Positions 53,764 through 62,812 of a stretch of DNA of 64,000 nucleotides are shown here, in pieces. Both the position numbers and the translations under genes were made by a program. The notes beneath the pieces are model-generated. The model had not been told where the DNA came from. It was given only the letters and a program-made list of their open reading frames with translations, and ran no database searches. The stretch lies in the NCBI GenBank assembly GCA_009692305.1, contig SHZK01000005.1, positions 96,395-160,394 on the forward strand, given 5' to 3'. This DNA comes from Gammaproteobacteria bacterium (GTDB lineage: Bacteria; Pseudomonadota; Gammaproteobacteria; Pseudomonadales; Pseudohongiellaceae). Position 1 is the first letter of the stretch; the number at the start of each line of letters is the position of its first letter.

Positions 53764-54141
53764 TTCAATCTCCTTCACATATTACGGTTAACGTCTCGAT
53801 AATCTTCAGCGATTATCTATAAACGGGGCGCATCGTAACACAAGAGTGGAATAAAGGTAACACTATTGAGTAATTTGGTGCATTTCCAAGTTACAGCTTT
53901 ATGGTCTTGAGGCTTATCCAAATTTCCAATTCATATCTATGTAAATCAACAAGATATTAAACGTTCGTTGGGAATTTTAGCAGCCAACGTGTAATAAAAC
54001 GCCTGCTATGGACACTGTAACTTAATGGTTTTAGGAGGGAAATGTGATTCTAGTCACACGTGTAACAATTGGTAACGAATTTATAAGTCACTACTGACCA
54101 GTCTGAACCGCACCAGAAACCCCATTGCAGGATAAGTCATC
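53764..54141. other. AT-rich divergent regulatory region
   Basis: This 378-bp stretch has no gene. It serves the leftward small membrane protein and the rightward HemD-like gene. It is more AT-rich than its surroundings, contains several GTAAC/GTTAC pentamers and holds a CRP-type site at 54043-54058. Confidence 0.55.
54043..54058. promoter_or_regulatory. CRP/Vfr-type binding site
   Basis: TGTGA-TTCTAG-TCACA matches both half-sites of the CRP consensus (TGTGA-N6-TCACA) exactly, with A-rich bases on the left flank. It is 84 bp before the HemD-like start and 280 bp from the small membrane protein start. Confidence 0.6.
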
Positions 54142-55008
54142 ATGAAGGAAGCCAAGGCAGCTATAGACTCGGCTTTGTCAGGCAAAGTAATCGCTGTGCC
54201 GGAAAGCAGGCAATTGGATTTGTTAACCGATTTGTTCGAGCGGCGCGGGGCATCAGTAATACGCATACCCTTGATCGCGATTCTCGATGCGCCGGATCAA
54301 AAGCCTGTAGTGCAATGGTTGCGCGATTTCATCAAGGCCCCGCCCGACTATTTGGTGGTATTAACTGGGGAGGGTCTGCGGCGGTTACGAGCGGCAGCGG
54401 CCCGTCAGCATCTGGAAAGTGACTTTATAGACGCTCTCAAGCAGACCCACAAAATTTGCCGGGGCCCAAAACCCGGCAGGGCACTGAAAGCTATGGGATT
54501 GCAAGCCGACATGCTCGGTGCGCAGCCAACAACGACCGGTATTATCGCCACACTGCAGTCATTGACACTGGCAGGGAAACGGGTCGCAGTGCAGTTGTAT
54601 GGGGAAGACCCGAACCCGGTCTTGATCAAGTTTCTGGAGCAGCAAAATTTGGCAAGTTGCACTGTCGTAGCGCCTTATATCTATGCAAGCGACAGTGAGA
54701 CTGATCGAGTCAAACAATTAATCCGGGAACTTGCCATTGGCAGAGTCGACCTGATTGCCTTCACCAGTCAGCCTCAAGTACATCGTCTTTTCGATGTGGC
54801 AAAGCAACACCATATACTGGATGAGTTACGTGTTGGTCTGGAGCAAACGAAAATAGCCGCGATAGGCCCCATCGTGGCGGCTGTGCTGAAGGGGCATGGC
54901 TGCGACATCGACATCATGCCGACCAAGGCATTTTTTATGAAGCCGCTCGTCACCGCGGCTGCACAGTTATTTGCCGATGAGCAAGCGATTCCGGATGCGA
55001 AAAACTGA
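54142..55008 (+). CDS. Uroporphyrinogen-III synthase (HemD)-like protein
   Basis: A 288-residue protein with the HemD two-lobe layout: N-terminal V-P-E-S-R-Q-L-D-L-L and I-P-L-I-A-I, and the later D-L-I-A-F-T-S-Q-P-Q-V and A-A-I-G-P-I-V-A segments that match the family F-T-S-x-x-A-V and I-G-x-x-T-A. It is some 35-40 residues longer than E. coli HemD and is not next to hemC. Such stand-alone members may be real synthases or regulators. The true hemD could be elsewhere. A CRP-type site lies just upstream. Confidence 0.75.
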   Translation: MKEAKAAIDSALSGKVIAVPESRQLDLLTDLFERRGASVIRIPLIAILDAPDQKPVVQWLRDFIKAPPDYLVVLTGEGLRRLRAAAARQHLESDFIDALKQTHKICRGPKPGRALKAMGLQADMLGAQPTTTGIIATLQSLTLAGKRVAVQLYGEDPNPVLIKFLEQQNLASCTVVAPYIYASDSETDRVKQLIRELAIGRVDLIAFTSQPQVHRLFDVAKQHHILDELRVGLEQTKIAAIGPIVAAVLKGHGCDIDIMPTKAFFMKPLVTAAAQLFADEQAIPDAKN

Positions 55009-55078
55009 CGACCGCTTCGATTACAAGCCGCTGGCAGAACCTGCACTGCCTTCTCAATAACCACCACTGGAATCAGCT

Positions 55079-55852
55079 ATGCGCATAATGACATTCAATT
55101 GCAACGGCATCAGGGCCGCCGCGCGCAAGGGGTTTTTTGACTGGCTCGCTACCATTGATGTAGATATTGTCTGTCTACAGGAAACCAAGGCGCAGGTGGA
55201 TCAACTGACTGACCCGGTTTTCCATCCCGAAGCCTTTCATAGCTATTTTCACGATGCCGAGAAAAAGGGCTATGCGGGCACAGCAATTTATTGTCGGAAG
55301 CAACCGAAAAGTATTGAGCGTAAGTTAGGTTTCGAGATTGCTGATACTGAAGGTCGCTATATACAGGCCAACTATCGAGATATCAGTATTGCTTCACTGT
55401 ACCTGCCTTCGGGGTCAGCCGGGGAAGAGCGACAAGCAAGAAAGTTTGCTTTTTTGAAAGAATATATGAAACACATGCGGGGATTACGTAAACTTAAAAA
55501 TGATTTTATCATCTGCGCTGACTGGAATATTTGTCATAAAGAAATTGATTTGAAGAACTGGCGCTCGAATCAGAAAAGTTCCGGATTCCTGCCGGAAGAG
55601 CGCGCCTGGTTGGACGAACTCTATGACGAGCATGCATTCGTTGATGCATTCAGAGTGGTAAATCAACAGCCAGAACAATACACATGGTGGTCCAATCGTG
55701 GCCAGGCGCGTGCAAATAATGTAGGGTGGCGGCTGGACTACCATGTGATTACGCCGGGAATCGCCGACAAAATCATTGCTGCTGAGATCTACACCAAGCA
55801 GAATTTCTCCGACCATGCGCCGGTAATACTCGAATACGCGATCGAACTCTAA
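55079..55852 (+). CDS. xthA: Exodeoxyribonuclease III
   Basis: A 257-residue AP endonuclease/3' exonuclease of the ExoIII/ExoA family. N7 (FNCNGIR), E35 (CLQETK), D-W-N-I near residue 149 and the C-terminal S-D-H-A-P-V motif form the metal-dependent active site. It completes base-excision repair together with nth. The sequence closely resembles the form common in Pseudomonas relatives. A cyclophilin gene follows 24 bp later. Confidence 0.95.
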   Translation: MRIMTFNCNGIRAAARKGFFDWLATIDVDIVCLQETKAQVDQLTDPVFHPEAFHSYFHDAEKKGYAGTAIYCRKQPKSIERKLGFEIADTEGRYIQANYRDISIASLYLPSGSAGEERQARKFAFLKEYMKHMRGLRKLKNDFIICADWNICHKEIDLKNWRSNQKSSGFLPEERAWLDELYDEHAFVDAFRVVNQQPEQYTWWSNRGQARANNVGWRLDYHVITPGIADKIIAAEIYTKQNFSDHAPVILEYAIEL

Positions 55853-55876
55853 GCGCCAATAATTGGACAGGAAGGC

Positions 55877-56500
55877 ATGAAGCAAAAGTTCTTTAAATAT
55901 ATCCGCCTGCTCTCGATTGGCTTTGTTGTTTGGGCGGCAGTTGGAAATGGTCATGCTGCGGCGCAATCGCTGCACGCTGTGATTGACACAAACAAGGGCA
56001 GCATTCGCGTCGAGCTAAATGAGCGTGCCGCAGCCACTACGGTTGCCAATTTTGCCAATCTGGCAATGCGCGGTTTTTATGACGGACTTACTTTTCATCG
56101 GCTGGAGCGCAATTTCATGGTTCAGGGTGGCGATCCACTGGGTGACGGTAGCGGCGGGCCCGGGTACAAGTTTCGCGGGGAAATCGTATTGAAGCACAAT
56201 CAGCCCGGCATTATATCAATGGCGAATTCGGGACCTGGCACTGATGGTAGTCAGTTCTTCCTGACCCATCTGGCGACACCGCATTTGGACGGATTGCATT
56301 CAGTATTTGGCAAAGTAGTGAGTGGCATGCAGGTGGTGAATCAGCTCGGCCGGCGTGATGTTATAAACACAATAACGATCGAAGGCGATGTGCAAGACTT
56401 GTTCGCACGCAAAAGTGCGCAACTCGAAGAATGGAATAAGGTATTGGACGAAGATTTTCCTGAGCTCAAACCGCCGATAACTGCTGGATTGACTAATTAG
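55877..56500 (+). CDS. ppiA: Exported cyclophilin-type peptidyl-prolyl isomerase
   Basis: A 207-residue protein with a signal peptide (cleavage near residue 30, AAA-Q). Catalytic cyclophilin motifs are complete: FHRLERNFMVQGGDP and G-S-Q-F-F-L. The last ~35 residues form an extra helical tail. It should act in the periplasm. Compared with the cyclophilin at 18.9 kb this one keeps the standard active site. AGGAAGG precedes the ATG. Confidence 0.92.
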   Translation: MKQKFFKYIRLLSIGFVVWAAVGNGHAAAQSLHAVIDTNKGSIRVELNERAAATTVANFANLAMRGFYDGLTFHRLERNFMVQGGDPLGDGSGGPGYKFRGEIVLKHNQPGIISMANSGPGTDGSQFFLTHLATPHLDGLHSVFGKVVSGMQVVNQLGRRDVINTITIEGDVQDLFARKSAQLEEWNKVLDEDFPELKPPITAGLTN

Positions 56501-56565
56501 TTAGCGAGCTCAACGTCTGGCAAGTTTCACGCTCATTGCGGTATTGTCTTGTGTTGAACCTGCTG

Positions 56566-57165
56566 TCAGACAGATTTCCCGGGTTGCTCGTCTTCTTCCG
56601 GTTCCATGTATTTAGCCAGCTTTACCGACTGTCCTATAATGAAAACGAAAGTGATTATCAAATTGCCGAACACTTTGAATTGAATCCAGACCTGTTCGCT
56701 CAATGTGAAAGCGACCACAAGGTTTATCGCGCCCAGAACGACAAAATACCCAATCCATATATTGTTCAATTTATACCAGAGTTCACGTGGTGGCTTCACT
56801 ACGTGACCCATCATGTGCTCAATTGCGGTCTTCTCTCCTATAAAACGAGAAGCGAGAAACACAGCGGCAAAAATCCAGTATACGATAGGCGCCTTCCACT
56901 TCAGGAAGTCGGTGTTTCTGAATATAATTGTAGGCAGACAGAACAGAATTACGGCAATCGCCGTTATCCATTGAAATTTATCCAGCCGTTTTTGTACGAG
57001 GAATAATGAACCGTACACCAAAATGGAAGTAGCAATGAGGAATTCCGCTGCACTGTAAATGCCCCCGATCGTATGTTGGATGCCAGCAACTTCAATACTG
57101 CGTTCGTCCAGGGACCAGATGCTGAAGAATACTACGAGGGGAATGTAGTCGATTAACTGCTTCAT
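56566..57165 (-). CDS. yciB: Septation/inner membrane protein YciB (IspZ family)
   Basis: A 199-residue membrane protein with about five transmembrane helices and the YciB pattern M-K-x-L-x-D-Y-I-P-L-V-V-F-F at the N-terminus and W-Y-K-L-N-N-I-W-I in the middle. Family members affect cell-envelope integrity and division; the molecular role is unclear. It is transcribed away from the yciO-like gene, with a 173-bp divergent promoter region. Confidence 0.93.
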   Translation of the reverse strand: MKQLIDYIPLVVFFSIWSLDERSIEVAGIQHTIGGIYSAAEFLIATSILVYGSLFLVQKRLDKFQWITAIAVILFCLPTIIFRNTDFLKWKAPIVYWIFAAVFLASRFIGEKTAIEHMMGHVVKPPRELWYKLNNIWIGYFVVLGAINLVVAFTLSEQVWIQFKVFGNLIITFVFIIGQSVKLAKYMEPEEDEQPGKSV

Positions 57166-57338
57166 AATAAAGATGGTCCGGAGTGTGTGCCAGCTGTGCT
57201 CGGATACGGCACATAAATGTGTCCAGCATCGTAGTCGATTTGGAGAAAGGTGTCTGCTTTTACTTGGCGATGTAATAGAATCGCAACCCTGCAGAAGAGC
57301 ACAATTTTCATCATGATCAGCGCATTAGAACGATTTTT

Positions 57339-57959
57339 ATGAGCGAGTATTTACAAGTCCTGCCTGCGAACCCGGATGCACGGGTAATTCGGCAAGCTGT
57401 GAATGTGCTCAAGGCAGGTGGCGTAATCGTATATCCAACTGATTCCACTTATGCGCTTGGTTGTCATATCGGTGATAAATCCGCGCTGGAAAGAATCCGG
57501 CGTATACGGCAACTGGATAAGCATCATAACTTCACGCTGGTATGTAGCGACCTCTCTTCTCTGGCGACTTATGCGCTGGTGAGCAATAGTGCATACCGGA
57601 TTTTAAAAGCTTACACCCCCGGGCCGTATACATTCATCCTTAAAGCAACTCCGGAAGTGCCTCGACGCTTGCAAAATCCCAAACGGAAAACAATTGGAAT
57701 ACGCGTACCTGACAATGAAATTGCACAACAGATACTGGCGACCCTGGGTGAGCCAATTATGAGCACCAGCCTGATCCTTCCGAATGAGACAGAGCAGCTC
57801 TTCGATGCATATGAAATGCGACTGAAAATAGGAAAGCTAGTAGACTTGATAATCGATGGCGGCGCTTGTGGCCTGGAGCCCACTACGATGATCGATCTGG
57901 TAGACGGCTACCCTAAAGTATTACGAGTGGGAAAGGGTGATCCAACTCTATTCCAATAA
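57339..57959 (+). CDS. Sua5/YciO/YrdC-family protein
   Basis: A 206-residue protein with the YrdC-type fold: K-x-G-G-V-I-V-Y-P-T-D-S-T-Y-A-L-G-C near residues 26-44, K-x-H-N-F-T-L-V-C, and G-P-Y-T-F-I-L-K-A. It is closest in layout to E. coli YciO, whose contribution to threonylcarbamoyl-tRNA formation is weaker than that of TsaC. Either name is possible. The yciB-yciO-trpS neighbourhood is common in Gammaproteobacteria, although the trpH/PHP gene often found here is absent. Confidence 0.9.
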   Translation: MSEYLQVLPANPDARVIRQAVNVLKAGGVIVYPTDSTYALGCHIGDKSALERIRRIRQLDKHHNFTLVCSDLSSLATYALVSNSAYRILKAYTPGPYTFILKATPEVPRRLQNPKRKTIGIRVPDNEIAQQILATLGEPIMSTSLILPNETEQLFDAYEMRLKIGKLVDLIIDGGACGLEPTTMIDLVDGYPKVLRVGKGDPTLFQ

Positions 57960-58030
57960 GGCGCTAGCACAGCAAGCAAACCCGGAATAACCAGGGTTAC
58001 ATGGTATTAATTTATAAATAGGAGAACAAG

Positions 58031-59245
58031 TTGTCTTCGGTAAATTCGCAACAGCGCGTGCTATCCGGTATGCGGCCAACGGGTCGACTTCATCTCGGGC
58101 ATTATCATGGCGTATTGAAGAACTGGGTAAAATTGCAGCATGAATATGAGTGTTTCTTTTTCGTTGCTGACTGGCATGCATTGACGACGCATTATGGTGA
58201 CCCAACTATCTTCGAAAAAAATATCATAGAAATGGTGATCGATTGGCTGGCCGTTGGTGTCAACCCCGGATCGGCTGCATTATTTGTGCAGTCCCGCATC
58301 CCCGAGCACGCCGAATTACATCTGCTGCTTTCCATGATTGTCCCGCTGGGATGGCTGGAACGCGTACCAAGCTATAAGGACCAACAGGACAAACTGCAGG
58401 AAAAAGATCTGGCCACCTACGGCTTTCTCGGTTATCCGCTGTTGCAGGCGGCTGACATTCTGATTTATCGGGCTGGTTATGTTCCTGTAGGGGCGGATCA
58501 GGTCGCACATGTTGAATTGACCCGTGAGGTAGCGCGCCGGTTCAATCATATTTATGGTCGAGAAGTTGGCTTCGAAGAAAACGCACTCGCGGCAATCAAG
58601 AAAATGGGCAAGAAAGCCGCGCGTCTTTACACGACTCTGCGTACTACGTTTCAGGAACAAGGCGATCAACATGCACTGGAAAAAGCACGTGCCTTGTTGC
58701 AGGAACAACAGAGTATATCGATAGGGGATAGGGAACGTCTCTATGGTTATCTCGAAGGCGGCGGCAAGATGATTCTCGCCGAACCGCAGGCCCTGTTAAC
58801 CCCTTCTTCGAAAATGCCTGGCCTTGATGGCCAAAAAATGTCCAAGTCTTACAACAATACAATCAGCCTGCGCGAGCCTTTGCAGGATATTGAAAAGAAA
58901 ATCAATACCATGCCCACGGACCCTGCACGGGTAAGACTTACCGATCCTGGTGATCCGGAGAAGTGCCCAGTGTGGCAATTGCACCAGACTTATTCAGACC
59001 AGAAGACCAAAAATTGGGTAATGGAAGGCTGCAAGAGCGCGGGTATTGGTTGTCTTGCATGCAAGAAGCCGGTTGTAGAAGCCATCATCAGCGAGCTCGA
59101 ACCGATACAGAAGGCCGCCGAGCAATACGAGAAAGATCCTGGCATCGTCAAGTCAATTATTGCCGAAGGTTGTGAGACTGCGCGCGAACACGCCAGGGAA
59201 ACCTTGCAGGAAGTACGGCAGGCGATGGGGCTGGAAAGCTGGTAG
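58031..59245 (+). CDS. trpS: Tryptophanyl-tRNA synthetase (long form)
   Basis: A 404-residue class I synthetase. The HIGH-like motif is R-L-H-L-G-H (19-24) and KMSKS is at 269-273. It has an insertion (~185-255) and the C-terminal block C-P-V-W-Q-L-H, with Cys residues in G-C-L-A-C-K-K, features of the long Pseudomonas-type TrpS. The start is TTG at 58031, strongly supported by TAGGAG 7 nt upstream and by the family N-terminus beginning right there. Confidence 0.95.
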   Translation: MSSVNSQQRVLSGMRPTGRLHLGHYHGVLKNWVKLQHEYECFFFVADWHALTTHYGDPTIFEKNIIEMVIDWLAVGVNPGSAALFVQSRIPEHAELHLLLSMIVPLGWLERVPSYKDQQDKLQEKDLATYGFLGYPLLQAADILIYRAGYVPVGADQVAHVELTREVARRFNHIYGREVGFEENALAAIKKMGKKAARLYTTLRTTFQEQGDQHALEKARALLQEQQSISIGDRERLYGYLEGGGKMILAEPQALLTPSSKMPGLDGQKMSKSYNNTISLREPLQDIEKKINTMPTDPARVRLTDPGDPEKCPVWQLHQTYSDQKTKNWVMEGCKSAGIGCLACKKPVVEAIISELEPIQKAAEQYEKDPGIVKSIIAEGCETAREHARETLQEVRQAMGLESW

Positions 59246-59310
59246 CGAATCCAGTCTGGGTGAGAGCTTTTCAGTAGCGATTGGGGTAAAATTTCACTGA
59301 CCGAACGCCT

Positions 59311-59316
59311 TATAAT
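59311..59316 (+). promoter_or_regulatory. Candidate -10 element of scpA promoter
   Basis: TATAAT lies 24 bp before the scpA TTG start. The -35 is not clear. If real, the leader is under 20 nt. Confidence 0.35.
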
Positions 59317-59339
59317 CAAACCTGAAGCAGATCAGCAGA

Positions 59340-60209
59340 TTGACCATCGTCGCTACCAAAACAGACCAGGATAACTTCGACACGCCAACGCTCCCTGCTG
59401 CGTCGTCCGATGTGGCTTCCGAAGCGCCATTGCAGGAAGAGCTGCCCTTCGCCTATGTGGCTGGTCTGGCAATTACCGAGGTTCCGAAAGATCTCTATAT
59501 CCCCCCAGATGCTCTGGAAATTTTCCTTGAAGCTTTCGAGGGTCCGCTGGACCTTTTGCTATACCTGATCAAGCGGCAGAACATAGATATTCTCGATATC
59601 AACGTTGCTGATATCACCGATCAGTACATGGCTTACGTGGACCTGATGCAGGCAAGTCAGTTTGAACTTGCTGCTGAATATCTGGTGATGGCGGCAATGC
59701 TCGCCGAGATCAAGTCCAGACTGCTATTGCCAAGGCAGGCAGAAGACGACGCAGAAGAAGCTGATCCGCGTATGGAGCTGATTCGACGCCTGCAGGAATA
59801 CGAGCGCTTCAAGCGAGCGGGCGAAGCTATGGACATGCTCGCGCGCATGGATCGAGACATTCATCGTGCCGGTGCTGCTCTACCGTTGATCGAGCGCGTG
59901 ACCCAGGATCCGGAAGTAGACTTGCAAGAAATCCTTATTTCGCTCGCGAGAGTGCTGCGTCGATCGGATATGTATGAGCACCATCATATTCAAATGGAGA
60001 CGCTCTCCACCCGTGAAAAGATGTCAGAAATTTTGATGCGTATTACCGATCGAAAATTTGTCCCCTTGGTTTCATTGCTGGTGCGGGCAGAAGGCAGGCT
60101 GGGTGTGGTAGTGACTTTTCTGGCGATCATGGAATTGATGAAAGATTCTTTGATTGAAATAGTGCAGTCTGAACCGTTTGGACCAATTCATCTCAAGGCA
60201 CGTAGTTAA
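59340..60209 (+). CDS. scpA: Segregation and condensation protein A
   Basis: A 289-residue kleisin subunit of the SMC-ScpAB condensin. The conserved block F-E-G-P-L-D-L-L-L-Y-L-I begins at residue ~66 and is followed by N-I-D-I-L-D-I and E-Y-L-V-M-A-A-M-L-A-E-I-K-S-R-L-L-L-P. The C-terminal winged-helix region follows. About 60 poorly conserved acidic residues precede the core. The start is TTG with a weak ribosome binding site; the first in-frame ATG lies inside the core. A triple 14-bp repeat begins in the last codons. Confidence 0.93.
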   Translation: MTIVATKTDQDNFDTPTLPAASSDVASEAPLQEELPFAYVAGLAITEVPKDLYIPPDALEIFLEAFEGPLDLLLYLIKRQNIDILDINVADITDQYMAYVDLMQASQFELAAEYLVMAAMLAEIKSRLLLPRQAEDDAEEADPRMELIRRLQEYERFKRAGEAMDMLARMDRDIHRAGAALPLIERVTQDPEVDLQEILISLARVLRRSDMYEHHHIQMETLSTREKMSEILMRITDRKFVPLVSLLVRAEGRLGVVVTFLAIMELMKDSLIEIVQSEPFGPIHLKARS

Positions 60210-60238
60210 AGGCAGGTAGTTAAAGGCAAGTAGTTAAA
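60197..60238 (+). repeat. Three-copy 14-bp tandem repeat across the scpA stop
   Basis: Three copies of GGCA-N-GTAGTTAAA-type units (60197-60210, 60211-60224, 60225-60238) differ only at one base each. The first copy holds the scpA stop codon, so the repeat grew in the scpA-scpB spacer. Confidence 0.85.
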
Positions 60239-60300
60239 TGTTACGCAGGCACTGCAATAAAAAATAAGAAATTTACCTGAGGGCAGTACGAGTCTCCAAC

Positions 60301-61215
60301 ATGAGTGATGTAGATAACAAAGTAAAAATGATCGTAGAAGGATTGTTGCTCGCTGCGGGCCGACCTCTGACTCTGGACAATATTATTCAGGTATTCAGCG
60401 ACGATGAAAAACCGGATCGCGCTGAACTTAAAGCGGTGATGGATAGTATCGCTCAAGACTGCAACGACCGCGGCTTCGAACTGATGGAAGTAGCTTCCGG
60501 GTTTCGCTTCCAGGTAAAACAGGATTTGAGCGAATGGGTAGCGAAGTTATGGGAAGAGCGACCACCGCGCTACACCCGCGCGCTGCTGGAGACGCTTGCA
60601 CTGATTGCCTATCGCCAGCCGATTACCCGCGGCGATATCGAGGAAATCAGGGGCGTTGCCGTAAGTTCTAATATCATTCGCACATTGATGGACCGGGAGT
60701 GGGTGCGGGTAGTAGGACATCGCGATGTACCTGGTCGGCCGGCCATGTTTGCCACCACCAAACAGTTTCTGGATTATTTTAACCTGAAAAGCTTGCAGCA
60801 GCTGCCGCCGCTGTCGGAGATCAAGGAATTGGACAAGGTCCACCGTGAAATGGATCTGGAAGATGAATTGTATAATTCCCGGGTTCTGGAATTGCCAGAA
60901 GATACAATTGACGAGAATAGTCTGCAGCCAGATTACGATGATGCTGAAGAGTTGCTTGCCGTAGCAGAAGCGATCGAACTCTCGAAAAAGCCGCTGGATG
61001 AGATTTTGAATATTGGCATGAATGATGATGCTAAATTGGATGACTCAGATGCAGATGTCCCGGATTTAGATGTTGCGAATTTATCGGATGATGAATTAGC
61101 TGACTTCGGATCAGATGATGCCGAATCAGATGACCCGGAATCAGATGACACTGGATCTTCCACACTTGAATTCAGCATTGAAGAAGACGAAGACGCAGCA
61201 GCAGAGCGCGATTAG
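60301..61215 (+). CDS. scpB: Segregation and condensation protein B
   Basis: A 304-residue winged-helix protein. The ScpB core (~1-190) includes E-G-L-L-L-A-A-G-R-P-L, A-L-I-A-Y-R-Q-P-I-T-R and V-P-G-R-P-A-M-F-A-T-T. A long acidic tail (~200-304) is rich in Asp, Glu and Ser and carries three copies of an S-D-D-x-E/G pentapeptide encoded by a 15-bp repeat. It works with ScpA and SMC in chromosome compaction. The tail is longer than in most ScpB proteins. Confidence 0.94.
   Translation: MSDVDNKVKMIVEGLLLAAGRPLTLDNIIQVFSDDEKPDRAELKAVMDSIAQDCNDRGFELMEVASGFRFQVKQDLSEWVAKLWEERPPRYTRALLETLALIAYRQPITRGDIEEIRGVAVSSNIIRTLMDREWVRVVGHRDVPGRPAMFATTKQFLDYFNLKSLQQLPPLSEIKELDKVHREMDLEDELYNSRVLELPEDTIDENSLQPDYDDAEELLAVAEAIELSKKPLDEILNIGMNDDAKLDDSDADVPDLDVANLSDDELADFGSDDAESDDPESDDTGSSTLEFSIEEDEDAAAERD
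61111..61155 (+). repeat. Three-copy 15-bp tandem repeat in the scpB tail
   Basis: Units at 61111-61125, 61126-61140 and 61141-61155 each begin TCAGATGA and encode S-D-D-A-E, S-D-D-P-E and S-D-D-T-G. They keep the frame and lengthen the acidic tail. Confidence 0.75.
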
Positions 61216-61285
61216 GCGCGCATGCTTGCGCTGCAGCCCCGACAGTAAATTGCTTCGATAAACCTGATACTGGCACTTGCCCCAT

Positions 61286-62020
61286 ATGTCCGAAAAATTA
61301 CAGAAAGTATTGGCTCGTGCCGGGTTTGGCTCGCGGCGCGAGATCGAAGAATGGATTGCCAAAGGTCGCATTAAAGTTAATGGCCAGGTGGCGATTTTAG
61401 GCACACGCGTCACCGATACCGATAAAGTAGTGGTGGACGGTAAAAAACTGGCAGGGCAGAAGAAACTCAAGGAAGATCGCCGGGTATTGCTCTATAACAA
61501 GCCCGAAGACGAAATTTGCTCGCGTAAAGACCCCGAGGGGCGCCGTACCGTATTCGACAAACTGCCTCCAATCAAGCACGGGCGCTGGGTGTCCGTCGGG
61601 CGCCTGGACGTGAATACCAGCGGTTTATTGCTGTTCACCACTGATGGCGAATTGGCGAATAAGCTCATGCATCCAAGTTCGCAGATTGAACGTGAATATG
61701 CCGTAAGAGTTTTCGGTGAAGTAACTCCTGATATGGTGCAACGCATGCACGAAGGCCTGATCATTGATGACAATTTATGCCGCTTTACAGATATTCAGCA
61801 CTTTGGTGGTCAAGGTGTAAACCAGTGGTATCACGTCGTGTTGATGGTAGGCCGTAACCGGGAAGTGCGCAAATTGTGGGAGTCGCAGGGCGTAAAGGTC
61901 AGCCGGCTGAAGCGCGTGCGATTCGGGCCTATTTTTATCCCGAGTACGGTGTCCAGGGGCAAGTTTCAGGAATTGACCAAGAACGAGGTTGATAAACTGC
62001 GGCAGCTCGCCAATCTGTAA
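61286..62020 (+). CDS. rluB: 23S rRNA pseudouridine synthase RluB
   Basis: A 244-residue enzyme with an N-terminal S4 RNA-binding domain ([16 protein letters not shown]) and a RsuA-type catalytic domain with D108 in G-R-L-D-V-N-T-S-G. It modifies 23S rRNA, by analogy position 2605. It lacks the long charged C-terminal tail of E. coli RluB. The start is ATG at 61286. scpAB-rluB order is widely conserved. It converges on yciK. Confidence 0.93.
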   Translation: MSEKLQKVLARAGFGSRREIEEWIAKGRIKVNGQVAILGTRVTDTDKVVVDGKKLAGQKKLKEDRRVLLYNKPEDEICSRKDPEGRRTVFDKLPPIKHGRWVSVGRLDVNTSGLLLFTTDGELANKLMHPSSQIEREYAVRVFGEVTPDMVQRMHEGLIIDDNLCRFTDIQHFGGQGVNQWYHVVLMVGRNREVRKLWESQGVKVSRLKRVRFGPIFIPSTVSRGKFQELTKNEVDKLRQLANL

Positions 62021-62042
62021 TCTGCACCTACCCTGCTTGCGC

Positions 62043-62798
62043 TCAGGCCGGAGTGAATCCGCGCACATTCAGGGCCTGCCCGTGAAAAGACGAGCCAGCC
62101 GCACTGAATAAATACAAATACACAGGCATGATTGACTCAGGAGTGGGTTGTGTTTGTGGATTTTCCGCTGGATAGGCATCTCGTCGCATCGCGGTGCGGG
62201 TGCTGCCTGGGTTAAGGCTGTTCACCCTGATATTGGTGGTCTTGCCAACTTCTGCCGCCAGCGTCTGCATCATGCCCTCAACCGCGAACTTCGATACCGC
62301 ATAAGCACCCCAATAAGCCCCGGCACTACGACCGACACTCGATGAGGTGAACAGCACGCGCGCATCAGGAGATCGAGCCAGTGCTGGCAGTAGCACTTTC
62401 GTGAGGGAAAAGGCCGCGTTGACATTCACCTGCATCAAGTCCTGCCAATCCTGTTCCGGATAAAACTCAATTGGACTGCGTGGACCCAAAAGTGCGGCAT
62501 TGTGAATTAATCCATCGAGGCAAGGGAACTGGGCATCCAGCGATTGTGCGAGCTGCGTGAAATCGGCATTGCTCGCTTTACGAAAATCCAGCGGATGAAT
62601 AAGCGTTTTACCAGGATGTTGTAACTCGATTTCATCATACAACTGCTCCAGTTTTGGCTGGCTGCGACTCACCAGAATAAGCTTAGCGCCATGACTGGCA
62701 AATGCTTTCGCGCATGCTCGACCAATGCCAGCGCCAGCGCCGGTGATAAGGATAGTCTTGTTGTTCAGCAGGTCGGCTGCTGCGGTAAATTCAAACAT
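62043..62798 (-). CDS. yciK: YciK-type short-chain dehydrogenase/reductase
   Basis: A 251-residue Rossmann-fold oxidoreductase. The cofactor motif T-G-A-G-A-G-I-G is at 19-26 and the catalytic Y166-x3-K170 pair, with Ser at ~152-154, is intact. R44 after the second strand suggests a preference for NADP(H). The substrate is unknown. It follows gph and ubiG on the same strand (14-bp gap), an arrangement shared with Pseudomonas. Confidence 0.92.
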   Translation of the reverse strand: MFEFTAAADLLNNKTILITGAGAGIGRACAKAFASHGAKLILVSRSQPKLEQLYDEIELQHPGKTLIHPLDFRKASNADFTQLAQSLDAQFPCLDGLIHNAALLGPRSPIEFYPEQDWQDLMQVNVNAAFSLTKVLLPALARSPDARVLFTSSSVGRSAGAYWGAYAVSKFAVEGMMQTLAAEVGKTTNIRVNSLNPGSTRTAMRRDAYPAENPQTQPTPESIMPVYLYLFSAAGSSFHGQALNVRGFTPA

Positions 62799-62812
62799 GG
62801 AAATTCAGGGTC

